Positions 52,786-61,119 of a stretch of DNA of 64,000 nucleotides are shown one piece after another. The stretch lies in NCBI GenBank assembly GCA_024233835.1, contig JACKPC010000008.1, forward strand, positions 26,723 to 90,722, written 5' to 3'. The stretch is from Leptospiraceae bacterium (GTDB taxonomy: Bacteria > Spirochaetota > Leptospiria > Leptospirales > Leptospiraceae). Every line of letters begins with the position of its first letter. Within the stretch, counting starts at the first letter, position 1. The notes under the pieces are model-generated. The model was given only the letters and a program-made list of their open reading frames with translations, had not been told where the DNA came from and did not search any database. A program made the position numbers and the translations under genes.

Positions 52786-54485
52786 TTGGAAAACTTCACA
52801 TTATAATATTCATCGTAAATCCCGATATAGGACTTGAAGACGTCTTTATTCTTTAGTTTTTCATTCCCCAGGTATTCAATTGTTATTTCCGGAACCTGTA
52901 ATTTAAAATTTCGACCCGATTCTTTTTTACGGGCAAAACCTCTTTTTTTCGGACTTTCTAATTCTTTAGAAACTCCTATATTTCCTTCACTGTCGATATA
53001 AATTATTTTATAACGTTTCCCTTGTATGACATTTATCTCATAATCATTGTCTTTATCTATAGAAGTATAAGCTATAAATTTATGATCTACTCCCATAGCT
53101 AAGACATTCACATACTCTCCTTTCCTTATGGATGAAAACTGTATTTTGCCTTTTAAGCAGGCAATTTCAGGAGAAGGTTTATCAAAATTATAAAAAGCAG
53201 AATTATCAATAGAAGTAATATATACACCGACACGTTTCGTTTCATCAGAATAGGAAAGATCTCCACTCTTTTGAACTGCGGTATTCACCCTTTCCCATTG
53301 TTCGCTCTGATTTATTTTATAAAGTCCCATTCCTTCTGCATTGCTTACAGCCGGAAATTTTAGGCTCAGAGTCTTTACCAGGAACACTTCTTTATTTTTA
53401 TGGAAGGCACGTATTTGAAACATCCCTCCTGATTCAAAAAGGGTTTTTCTTCCTTCTTTATCCCTGTAATGTAAGGATAAGCCGGAACTAATAAAGTCTA
53501 TATCCTGTATAATTTCAGTGACTTCTAAACAGACCTCGCCTTCGACTATAAAACCCGATTCTGTTTTAAAACTATAGGATGGAACTAATATAAGAGTTTT
53601 ACTATGTGTAATTACCTGGTTAGAACTATTTGTCAAAAAACAATATCGTTTAGCCGGACTTTTATAAGAAGATAATATAGGAAGAAGATTTACACTATTT
53701 ACTTTTTCTTCTTCTGTTTCATATTCTTCTAAGGGATCAAAACTTAAAGTTCCGTATTCATTATGCTGAAAGAAGAGATCGCTTTCTGCTAATAGCAGCT
53801 GAAAAGATAAGAGAAATAGGATGATAAAGAGTTTATATGTATACATATTACCTGATATTCTTTTTAAGTATTCTCTCAGCTTATAAAAGCATAAAGCCCT
53901 GTAATAATATAAATCATAATAGTTTGCCTGAAGCTCTATGGCCCTGTTGAACTCAAGCATAGCTTCCTGAAGTTTGTTTTCCTTCATATAAATAAGCCCC
54001 ATATATAATTTGGGATAAAAATAAGAATCATCTAGCTGAATAGCTTTTTGAAAAAGTTCTTTTGCCGGGAGAATCTCATTTTGATACAATAAAAATACAC
54101 CGTAAGAACTCAGGATAGATACAGCTTCTTTATCGAGTTCATAGCTCTTTTTATAGTATTGTTCAGCCAGAACCCTATCGCCTTTTTGAAAGTAGGCCTG
54201 TGCCAGATTAGAATGATAGTAAGGATGCTCCGGTTCGATTACTATGGCTTTTTTAAAAAATTTTATAGCTGATGGATAGTCTTTCAAAGCGAGAAAGGTA
54301 ATTCCGAGGGAATTAAAGCAGGCAGCACCGGGATGTTCAGAGCAAAGAATAGAAAAGGCTTTATTGGCTTCTGTATAATTCTCTTTTTGTAGTAAATCCT
54401 GAGCTTTCTTTATACTGTTTTGTATAGAACTTTCAGGATATAAAAAAGTAATGCTAATAAGAAAAATGAATATAGTTTGCTTCAT
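52782..54485 (-). CDS. TPR protein joined in frame to a second exported protein
   Basis: This is a 567-codon open frame. Residues 1-205 have a signal peptide (MKQTIFIFLISITFLYPES) and about five TPR units (e.g. SLGITFLALKDYPSAIKFFKKAI). At residue 214 a second signal peptide appears, MYTYKLFIILFLLSFQLLLAES, followed by a beta-rich 330-residue domain unlike the TPR part. CAGG lies 5 nt upstream of that internal ATG (53846). Either two genes have fused by loss of a stop, or translation also starts at 53846. It overlaps recD by 4 bp. Confidence 0.75.
   Translation of the reverse strand: MKQTIFIFLISITFLYPESSIQNSIKKAQDLLQKENYTEANKAFSILCSEHPGAACFNSLGITFLALKDYPSAIKFFKKAIVIEPEHPYYHSNLAQAYFQKGDRVLAEQYYKKSYELDKEAVSILSSYGVFLLYQNEILPAKELFQKAIQLDDSYFYPKLYMGLIYMKENKLQEAMLEFNRAIELQANYYDLYYYRALCFYKLREYLKRISGNMYTYKLFIILFLLSFQLLLAESDLFFQHNEYGTLSFDPLEEYETEEEKVNSVNLLPILSSYKSPAKRYCFLTNSSNQVITHSKTLILVPSYSFKTESGFIVEGEVCLEVTEIIQDIDFISSGLSLHYRDKEGRKTLFESGGMFQIRAFHKNKEVFLVKTLSLKFPAVSNAEGMGLYKINQSEQWERVNTAVQKSGDLSYSDETKRVGVYITSIDNSAFYNFDKPSPEIACLKGKIQFSSIRKGEYVNVLAMGVDHKFIAYTSIDKDNDYEINVIQGKRYKIIYIDSEGNIGVSKELESPKKRGFARKKESGRNFKLQVPEITIEYLGNEKLKNKDVFKSYIGIYDEYYNVKFSK
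53846..53855 (-). promoter_or_regulatory. Internal ribosome-binding site and start inside the TPR fusion
   Basis: On the minus strand CAGG then TAAT precedes ATG (53846-53844), which opens a perfect second signal peptide. This is the evidence that the downstream domain was, or still is, an independent gene ending at 52782. Confidence 0.5.
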
Positions 54486-56569
54486 GAGTTCTCCCAGACA
54501 GAAAAACCGGTTTCTCGGATTATTTGGTTCTCAATACTCGATTTTAAAACAGATTCGGAAGAAATAAGAATTGCACTTTTCTTAGCTCTTGTAATAGCCG
54601 TATACAACAACTCTCTTGTTAAAAGGCTATGCCCCTCTTCTTCCGGTAAGAGGACAGTCACATCTTCATATTCAGAACCCTGGGACTTATGGATGCTAAT
54701 GGCAATGGCTAATTCATAAGATGTCAGGATTTGTAAAGGAGTAAACTGTATTTCTCCTCGATTGATATACAGGAAATAGGGAGTTCTTTGTATATAAAAG
54801 CCTACGCCTGTATTTCCATTGAAAAGTTTATTTCTGTAATCATTTTTCGAGATGATAAGAGGAAGTCCATTCAGATTTAAGTTTTCTTCTCCAATGCGAT
54901 ATTTCCAATATTGTAGTAAGATTTTATTTACAAAGTTAACTCCCCTGCCCCCTTTTTTTAAGGCACAAAGAAATTTACAATTCTCTAAAACATTAATATA
55001 CTGAATTATCTTTTCCTTTAAGGGTGATGTGTTTAAGGTATAGATGGAATTGTTTTCTAAAACCGGAACCAATTCCTGATAAAGTTCTTTAAGTTCATTA
55101 CCTAAAAATATATCGAATATAGAATAGATTGCTCCGGTAAAAACTTCATTTGTAGAAACATTAGATAATAAATAGGTATCACGAAAGTCCGTTTTATGCT
55201 GAATCGGGCTTAGATTGGCATCCATAAATAGCTTTTCTTTATAGATAAGATTTTTTAATTCTAATGAATTATCCCCCTTATTTATTCTTTCAGCTACCGA
55301 TAAAATACTTTCTTTAGCCGAACTATCCTTTTGCCTGTGAGATTTGTTTAAAATTACAATTTTATTTTCGAGTAAGCTTTTTCTTTCATCCTTAGAATTT
55401 AGATTCATATTCAAAAAATCTTTAGCTAGCTGACAGAGCTTTTTACTAAAGATTATCTCACCTTTAGGAAGTAGATCGGTTAAAACCGCACCTGCTTCTA
55501 CAGAAGGAAGTTGAAATTTATCTCCAACCAGGATAAGCTGTGTATCAACACTCAAGGCTTCAATGAAGTAATTCATCATCGAAATATCCAGCATGGATAC
55601 TTCATCTACTATTACGAGTTGGAAAGGTAGTTTGTTATCCCGATTAAAATTAAACTTTTCTTCATACGATTTATACTTCAGTACGGAATGTAAAGTCTGT
55701 CCCATAAGCAAAGATAAGTTTAAATTGGGTAAAGGAGACTGAAAATCTTCAATATTCTTAGTAATGGAATCGGAAAGCTTTTGGGCTGCCTTTCCGGTGG
55801 GAGCCGTTAAAAGAATATCATTTTCTGTATAGTAAGGATGTTTAAGCAGAAAAGAATATATGATTCTTGAAATGATTGTAGTTTTACCTGTACCGGGCCC
55901 ACCCGAAATAATTAAGGTATTGACGTAATTTGAAAGTATACAGGCAAGAGACTGCTCGCGGTTTAGACTGTATACAGGTAAAGACTTTTCTAAGGATAAA
56001 AAATCACGAAATTCTTTATCTCTTAACTGTATATTGCTTTCAGTATGTAACCTTTCCTGAATATTCTCTTTTAATTGATAGGCATGAAAAAAATACTTTT
56101 GAAAATAAAGATATTTCTTTTTATTATACTCGTATAGGATTAAAAGTCTCTGCCTTGCAAGTTGAATGGAGTTTGGGTTCGCTTCGTAGTATTCTACCCA
56201 TAACTCGCTCTCTTTATTTTGCAAAAAGAAGTTTCGAATCTCTAAAGCAACTTTTTCCACTATATCAGTAAGTTCAAACTTAGTAAGGAGTTCTTTTAGT
56301 GTTTCCGTATGTAATGATAAACAGATACTTCCATTATTTAAAAAATGATACAGTAACAACAGACTGATATGCAGAGAATAACTATCTTTATAGGTCGGAA
56401 AAAAAACTATAAGGTCTCGAATGCCAAGATAATCCGAAATACTCAAGGTCAAATTCCGAAAAGCACGACTGTAGAGTTCTTTTAACTCGGAAGAATTTCC
56501 ACTGATTGTATGAATTACCTGTTGAATCGAAACAGGAATGTCGGCTGGTTTGGAACGAAGGGAAATCAT
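54482..56569 (-). CDS. recD: Exonuclease V alpha-type helicase RecD
   Basis: This 695-residue superfamily 1B helicase has Walker A GGPGTGKTTIISR (~230), Walker B VIVDEVSMLD, LVGDKFQLPSVEAGAVL, and the C-terminal AISIHKSQGSEYEDVTVLLP plus LLYTAITRAKK motifs, which all match RecD. The N-terminal region is unusually long and Leu-rich, as in RecD proteins that pair with RecB-RecC. No recB or recC is in this window. The ATG is at 56569. The stop overlaps the start of the TPR gene. Confidence 0.87.
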   Translation of the reverse strand: MISLRSKPADIPVSIQQVIHTISGNSSELKELYSRAFRNLTLSISDYLGIRDLIVFFPTYKDSYSLHISLLLLYHFLNNGSICLSLHTETLKELLTKFELTDIVEKVALEIRNFFLQNKESELWVEYYEANPNSIQLARQRLLILYEYNKKKYLYFQKYFFHAYQLKENIQERLHTESNIQLRDKEFRDFLSLEKSLPVYSLNREQSLACILSNYVNTLIISGGPGTGKTTIISRIIYSFLLKHPYYTENDILLTAPTGKAAQKLSDSITKNIEDFQSPLPNLNLSLLMGQTLHSVLKYKSYEEKFNFNRDNKLPFQLVIVDEVSMLDISMMNYFIEALSVDTQLILVGDKFQLPSVEAGAVLTDLLPKGEIIFSKKLCQLAKDFLNMNLNSKDERKSLLENKIVILNKSHRQKDSSAKESILSVAERINKGDNSLELKNLIYKEKLFMDANLSPIQHKTDFRDTYLLSNVSTNEVFTGAIYSIFDIFLGNELKELYQELVPVLENNSIYTLNTSPLKEKIIQYINVLENCKFLCALKKGGRGVNFVNKILLQYWKYRIGEENLNLNGLPLIISKNDYRNKLFNGNTGVGFYIQRTPYFLYINRGEIQFTPLQILTSYELAIAISIHKSQGSEYEDVTVLLPEEEGHSLLTRELLYTAITRAKKSAILISSESVLKSSIENQIIRETGFSVWENS

Positions 56570-56621
56570 TTACCGGTATTATCCTTAAGAACTTACCAGT
56601 AAACAGGGGATTTAAAAAAGG

Positions 56622-56664
56622 GAAAGAAAAAAAAGGAAAACTCCCATCCCTTTTGAGATGGGAG
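56622..56664 (-). terminator. Intrinsic terminator of the lipoprotein/porin operon
   Basis: On the minus strand CTCCCATC (56664-56657) and GATGGGAG (56648-56641) form a perfect 8-bp stem followed by TTTTCCTTTTTTTT. It lies just after the stop of the lipoprotein gene at 56674. Confidence 0.85.
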
Positions 56665-56673
56665 ACTTTTAAA

Positions 56674-57081
56674 CTACTTAAATAGTGTGATTCCACCTGT
56701 TGATGTTTGGCAGGTTGTAAATAGCGCTACTGTAGCAGCAGAGGTTTGAACCTTGTATTGTGGTAGATTGCAACCGGTATCGGCTACTACCTTTGCAACA
56801 CAGGTTATAGCTGCATCATAATCTGCTTTTGTTGCTGTTACAGCCTTGGATTCGCAGGTAGCATAAACATCCACTCCGAAACCCGGAGCTGCACATTCAT
56901 TCATTTTCCAGACCATAGCCTGACAGGACGCTTGTGCATCGGTTTGATTGGGCTCTAAGAGTCCGAGCATCAGGTAACGGTTTTGCTCATAGTCCTTTTG
57001 AGCATAGTTCCTGGAACAGCCTACTAAGCCTGCTATTAGTATTAAACTGAATAAGGTTAAACGATTCATTGCTTTTCTCAT
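56674..57081 (-). CDS. Small Cys-rich lipoprotein
   Basis: This 135-residue protein has a lipoprotein signal ending LVGC-S (Cys22). The mature part has regularly placed cysteines (ASCQAMVWKMNECAAPGFGVDVYATCES…TCVAKVVADTGC), consistent with disulfide-linked helices. AAAGGAG lies 9 nt before the ATG at 57081. It follows the porin gene by 17 bp and shares its terminator, so it may be a partner or modulator of the porin. No family recognised. Confidence 0.75.
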   Translation of the reverse strand: MRKAMNRLTLFSLILIAGLVGCSRNYAQKDYEQNRYLMLGLLEPNQTDAQASCQAMVWKMNECAAPGFGVDVYATCESKAVTATKADYDAAITCVAKVVADTGCNLPQYKVQTSAATVALFTTCQTSTGGITLFK

Positions 57082-57098
57082 CTTTCTATTCTCCTTTA

Positions 57099-58463
57099 TT
57101 AGAACTTCGCAACTATACCGAGAGTTGCACCATTCTGATAGCTTGCCGGTCTTCCACTTTCATCTACGAAGGGAGTTCCCATTCCCCAGTCTCTTCTCAG
57201 GTCTAATTTAACTATCATGTTTTCAGACCAGTTATAAGTGGGTGTAATAGTAAAAGTTCTTACTTGAGCACCGGTTCCCTTTTTGTCTCCATATCCACTT
57301 GTGCTTTTATAGGAAAGGTCGTATCTGTAAGAATCATTTCTGGTTACAGCCATTGAACCACCATACCTACTATCGTCAATGTATTCATAACGAAGTGCAA
57401 GTAAAAACTTCTCGGTAAAGGCATATTTTATCCAGGCACCATAAGTATTGTAAATACGTTTTACGTTTCTTCCATCACGGTTTACCAATAAACCACTTAC
57501 AGTTGCTCCGGAATTAGTATTTGGTGCAGAAGCTCCCACTTTCTCTCCGTAGGTATAGTCCAGATCCACTGTCAGTTTATCAGTAGGTGTAATAGAAAGT
57601 ATTACTTCATTCACGAACCAATGGTCATAAGTATAACTACCCGGTCTGGCTCCTGGCGTATTGGAAGGATAAGTCTGGTATATATATTCATCCATTGTCG
57701 TTCTTCTGGCAATAGCTTGATCCATTCCATAAATGGTGTTCCAGACAACTTTAAGTTGCTTTACAACCTGTCCGGAAAGCTGAGTTCCTACTGCTTTCGC
57801 TTTATTCGGACCATCTGCATATACGTGGTCACCTGTTTGTTGGTTGGCTGAATTGTAGCCGGTTCCCTGAACACTATTATACAGGAAGAAAGAAAAGCCC
57901 CAATCGTCGTTAATGCTTAAGGCAGCCCTTGCACCTGTATGAATAAAGGGGATTGTATTGAAGAAGATATAACCTATCGTATAGTTAGGGTTATCAACTG
58001 TTTCCAATAACTCATAACCAATATGGGTAGCCATCTTACCTACATCGACTGTTAAGCCGTTCATAACAGGAAAATAGAAAGAGACAAAACCTTCCTGCAA
58101 CATATTCATGTTATTTGTATTGTTGGCATTACCATAGTTGTTTTCCTGGTGGGTCGTATTTTGACCGTTCATGAAGTTAATTCTGAAACCCCAGGGACTT
58201 GCCTTATCAGCAGTTTTTTGAAGCGCAAGTTCTACAGCGTTTACACCAAATTGTTTATTATAGGTAGCGAAAGCCCGGCTGGAATCATACTGGGCTCCCT
58301 GTTTGTTATTGGCTACATACTGGTAATAAACATCTACAAAACCAGAAAACTCTACCTGGTCATACCATTTTTTTTCAGCTTTCTTTTCTTCTTCTGCGAT
58401 TACAGCAGTAGTAAAAAAGGCTGATAGAAGGATCCCAATTAAATAATTTGCTCTCTTTTTCAT
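57099..58463 (-). CDS. Outer-membrane beta-barrel porin (BBP2/OmpL-like)
   Basis: This 454-residue protein has a signal peptide (MKKRANYLIGILLSAFFTTAVIAEEE). The mature protein opens WYDQVEFSGFVDVYYQYVANN and continues in alternating amphipathic strands to a C-terminal Phe (GIVAKF), as in outer-membrane barrels of the putative porin-2 family. VDVGKMATHIGYELLE and AARAALSINDDWGFSFFLYNS are typical barrel segments. The promoter region carries a TATAAT box inside a TTGCTTAA palindrome and two more such palindromes upstream, suggesting repressor control. Confidence 0.82.
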   Translation of the reverse strand: MKKRANYLIGILLSAFFTTAVIAEEEKKAEKKWYDQVEFSGFVDVYYQYVANNKQGAQYDSSRAFATYNKQFGVNAVELALQKTADKASPWGFRINFMNGQNTTHQENNYGNANNTNNMNMLQEGFVSFYFPVMNGLTVDVGKMATHIGYELLETVDNPNYTIGYIFFNTIPFIHTGARAALSINDDWGFSFFLYNSVQGTGYNSANQQTGDHVYADGPNKAKAVGTQLSGQVVKQLKVVWNTIYGMDQAIARRTTMDEYIYQTYPSNTPGARPGSYTYDHWFVNEVILSITPTDKLTVDLDYTYGEKVGASAPNTNSGATVSGLLVNRDGRNVKRIYNTYGAWIKYAFTEKFLLALRYEYIDDSRYGGSMAVTRNDSYRYDLSYKSTSGYGDKKGTGAQVRTFTITPTYNWSENMIVKLDLRRDWGMGTPFVDESGRPASYQNGATLGIVAKF

Positions 58464-58487
58464 CTTCTATTCTCCTATTGCTTAAAT

Positions 58488-58507
58488 TATAAAGCAAGTA
58501 GTGTACC
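58488..58507 (-). promoter_or_regulatory. Operator-like palindrome over the porin -10 box
   Basis: The element begins TTGCTTAA and ends AAAGCAA. On the minus strand its centre is a perfect TATAAT (58501-58496), with a weak -35 (TTTAAC) 17 bp upstream. A protein bound here would block the porin promoter. Confidence 0.6.
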
Positions 58508-58591
58508 AGTTAAAATTTCACTGCTTATATTTTTTACAAAAAAGTTATAATGATACTTATTTAAATTCTTTGTTAATTTATTAATCTTTCG

Positions 58592-58610
58592 ATGCTTAAT
58601 ATTTAAGCAT
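58592..58610. promoter_or_regulatory. Second TGCTTAA palindrome
   Basis: ATGCTTAAT and ATTTAAGCAT form a perfect palindrome centred about 104 bp from the first. The region 58464-58789 between the porin and helicase genes has no gene, only these elements and AT-rich DNA. Confidence 0.55.
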
Positions 58611-58700
58611 TTTTTATCCTGAAACCCGAATCCTAAACTTTCCTTGAAATCCCTTCTAAATTTTTGTACTACCTATATAAATTAGTGCTTAGTAAACTGA

Positions 58701-58719
58701 TTGCTTAATTTATAGGCAA
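58701..58719. promoter_or_regulatory. Third TGCTTAA palindrome
   Basis: TTGCTTAA…TAGGCAA is an imperfect match to the same motif, about 109 bp from the second. It is nearer the helicase gene at 58790, so either gene could be regulated from it. Confidence 0.5.
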
Positions 58720-58789
58720 GTCTGCTTATTCTAATGGTTTATTCAACATGATCTTGACCGTTAAAGACAATATATAGAACCTGATCTGC

Positions 58790-60706
58790 ATGAACTCTAA
58801 GGCAATTCAGGCTATTGAAGAACTCTTGAACCTGCTCAAGCTCGAAAAAGAAGCGGAAAGAAAAGAATATGAGTCTTTATTGAAGGATTTAAGCCTCACA
58901 GAAAGACAGGAAAGAGGTGTAAGCTGGTATCCCCTGATTATTCAGGAAACAGACTATAATTCCGGTGGTAAACCGGTTTTAAAGCTATCCAAGAAAAACT
59001 TTCTTGAGGTAGATAACCTGTTTAAACAGGGGGAAATGGTTCGTTTTTATAAAAATAAGACAGGTTCTGAGGATTCGGAAGAAAGCTACATTGGTATTGT
59101 TTCTTTTTCCAAAGAGGATAGAGTTCATATTATCCTTGAAGCTGAGGAGATGCCCGAATCCTTGGAGGATGGAAGGTTCGGTCTGGATTTATACTATAAT
59201 GAGTATTCCTACAAGGAAATGGAGTATGCCCTGCAGGTCGTTCTTTCTGCCGACAATAACCGTCTTTCTGAATTTCGTAATCTATTAACCGGGCAAAAAA
59301 AGCCGGAGTTCAAGCACTTTCACAAAGAACTTCGAGAAAACCTGAACGAATCCCAGAACCGGGCCATACAACAAATTCATTCCTCTATAGACCTTTGCAT
59401 TATTCACGGGCCTCCCGGTACCGGAAAGACTTTTACATTAGTCCGGGCTATAAAAGAGATTCTTGAACAGGAAGAGAAGCATTTGCTGGCCTGTGCGGCC
59501 AGTAATGCCGCCGTAGATCTTTTAGCAGAACATTTAAACGAACTGGGAGTAAATGTTACCCGGATAGGAAACCCCGTTCGCATTTCAGAAAAACTTTACG
59601 ATTTAAGCCTTGAGAGTAAGATTCTAAAACATCAGGACTATAAAACCCTTAAAAAGTATAAGAACGAAGCCGGTAAAATTCGGCAGGAAGCTTTAAAGTT
59701 TGTGAAACACTTCGGACGGGCTGAGAGAGAAGAAAGAAAGGAAAAGCTAAATGAAGCTAAAGAAATCTGGAAAGAATCCCGGGTTTTAGAACGTAATATC
59801 ATCGATGAAATCCTCGATAGAACAGATGTAGTCTGTAGTACCCTCGTGGGAGCCAATGACTACAGCCTGAAGGGAAGGAAATTTGGAACCGTTTTTATTG
59901 ATGAGGCCAGTCAATGCCTCGAACCGGCCAACTGGATACCGATTTTAAAAGCCGGAAAACTTATCCTGGCCGGTGACCATTGCCAGCTTCCGGCGGTAAT
60001 TAAGTCTAAAGAAGCAGCTGAAAAAGGTCTCTCTAAAAGTCTTTTTGAGAAATGTATGGAGTTTTTCCCGGAAGCTTCTGTCCTGCTGAATACACAGTAC
60101 AGGATGAATGATTCCATTATGGGCTTTTCTAATCAGAAGTTTTACGAAGGAAAACTGGTTTCAGACCCTTCGGTAAAAGACCAAAGTCTTGGAGAGGGTT
60201 ATTTAAGCTCGGAAAAGCTTATTTTTATAGATACAGCCGGCTGTGACTATTTAGAGAGTTTACAGGAAGAAACGAGGAGTTATTCCAATAAAGAAGAAGC
60301 CTTTTTATTAGAGAAGCTTTTAAAGCAGCTTCTGGAAGAAATGGAAGGAAAGCCTTTCAGTCTCGGAATTCTTTCTCCCTACCGGGAGCAGATTCGTTTT
60401 TTTCAGGACCTATTTCGAAAAACCCCCCTACCCCCTTCTCTGGATTTAGAAATCGATACCATTGATGCCTTTCAGGGCCGAGAAAAAGATATGATAGCCA
60501 TAAGCCTGGTACGCTCGAACGAAGAAAGAGAAATAGGCTTTCTTGCAGACATTCGACGGATGAATGTGGCTATGACCAGGGCCAAAAAGCTGCTTTTGAT
60601 TATCGGAGATAGCAGTACTATCTCAGCAGACCCTTTTTATGAGGATTTCATTTCTTACGTACAGGAGAAAAACTACTATAAAAGTGCCTGGGAATTTATG
60701 GACTGA
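58790..60706 (+). CDS. UPF1/IGHMBP2-type superfamily 1 helicase
   Basis: This 638-residue helicase has an N-terminal beta-barrel-like region (res ~40-130), then the ATPase: IIHGPPGTGKTFTL (~205), VFIDEASQCLEP, LAGDHCQLPAV, LNTQYRMNDSIMGFSN, DTIDAFQGREKDMIAISLVRSN and RRMNVAMTRAKKLLLIIGD. All motifs I-VI of UPF1-like enzymes are intact. It is likely a DNA/RNA unwinding enzyme in the cytoplasm. No nuclease domain or partner gene is seen. Confidence 0.88.
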   Translation: MNSKAIQAIEELLNLLKLEKEAERKEYESLLKDLSLTERQERGVSWYPLIIQETDYNSGGKPVLKLSKKNFLEVDNLFKQGEMVRFYKNKTGSEDSEESYIGIVSFSKEDRVHIILEAEEMPESLEDGRFGLDLYYNEYSYKEMEYALQVVLSADNNRLSEFRNLLTGQKKPEFKHFHKELRENLNESQNRAIQQIHSSIDLCIIHGPPGTGKTFTLVRAIKEILEQEEKHLLACAASNAAVDLLAEHLNELGVNVTRIGNPVRISEKLYDLSLESKILKHQDYKTLKKYKNEAGKIRQEALKFVKHFGRAEREERKEKLNEAKEIWKESRVLERNIIDEILDRTDVVCSTLVGANDYSLKGRKFGTVFIDEASQCLEPANWIPILKAGKLILAGDHCQLPAVIKSKEAAEKGLSKSLFEKCMEFFPEASVLLNTQYRMNDSIMGFSNQKFYEGKLVSDPSVKDQSLGEGYLSSEKLIFIDTAGCDYLESLQEETRSYSNKEEAFLLEKLLKQLLEEMEGKPFSLGILSPYREQIRFFQDLFRKTPLPPSLDLEIDTIDAFQGREKDMIAISLVRSNEEREIGFLADIRRMNVAMTRAKKLLLIIGDSSTISADPFYEDFISYVQEKNYYKSAWEFMD

Positions 60707-60746
60707 AAAGTTTTTCTTTTTTCTTAGAGTTTGAGACATAAAAAAA

Positions 60747-60774
60747 TTGACGACTTTCGGGCTTGGGACATAAT
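60747..60774 (+). promoter_or_regulatory. Sigma70-type promoter for the Xre gene
   Basis: TTGACG (60747-60752), a 16-bp spacer and CATAAT (60769-60774) each match consensus at five of six positions. The start would be near 60781, about 30 nt before the ATG. Confidence 0.65.
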
Positions 60775-60811
60775 TAATTCAATGTAAGTTCTTTTGTTAG
60801 GAGATAACTTT

Positions 60812-61021
60812 ATGACCTTTGGGCAGATAATCCATAATAAACGATTAGAAAAAGAGATGGCATTAGGAGATTTTGCAAAAAAACTCGGTTGGACTACCGT
60901 CTATGTATCCGATATTGAGGAAGGAAGACGTCAGCCCCCTTCACGTGAAAAGCTTTTAGAAATGTGTAGTATTCTGGGAATTTCAAGAGAAGAGGTGAAA
61001 CTTCCGGCTTACATGCTGTGA
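60812..61021 (+). CDS. Small Xre-family (HTH_3) regulator
   Basis: The ATG at 60812 has AGGAG upstream; an earlier TTG at 60794 lacks support. The product has 69 residues: IIHNKRLEKEMALGDFAKKLGWTTVYVSDIEEGRRQPPSREKLLEMCSILGI, a complete helix-turn-helix of the Cro/CI type and nothing else. It may be a stand-alone repressor. The adjacent diguanylate cyclase is a possible target only by position. Confidence 0.87.
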   Translation: MTFGQIIHNKRLEKEMALGDFAKKLGWTTVYVSDIEEGRRQPPSREKLLEMCSILGISREEVKLPAYML

Positions 61022-61119
61022 ATCTATCATTCATTGATACCGGGGTCTTTATCTTCAAGTAAAAGATCCCGATTACCTTACCGACTTAATATTTTCTTCA
61101 GGTAGGTGAAAAAACCTAT

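Noticed and set aside
58740..58790. Promoter at TTGACC before the helicase
   Set aside because: The nearest TATATA lies only 11 bp away, so the spacing is wrong.
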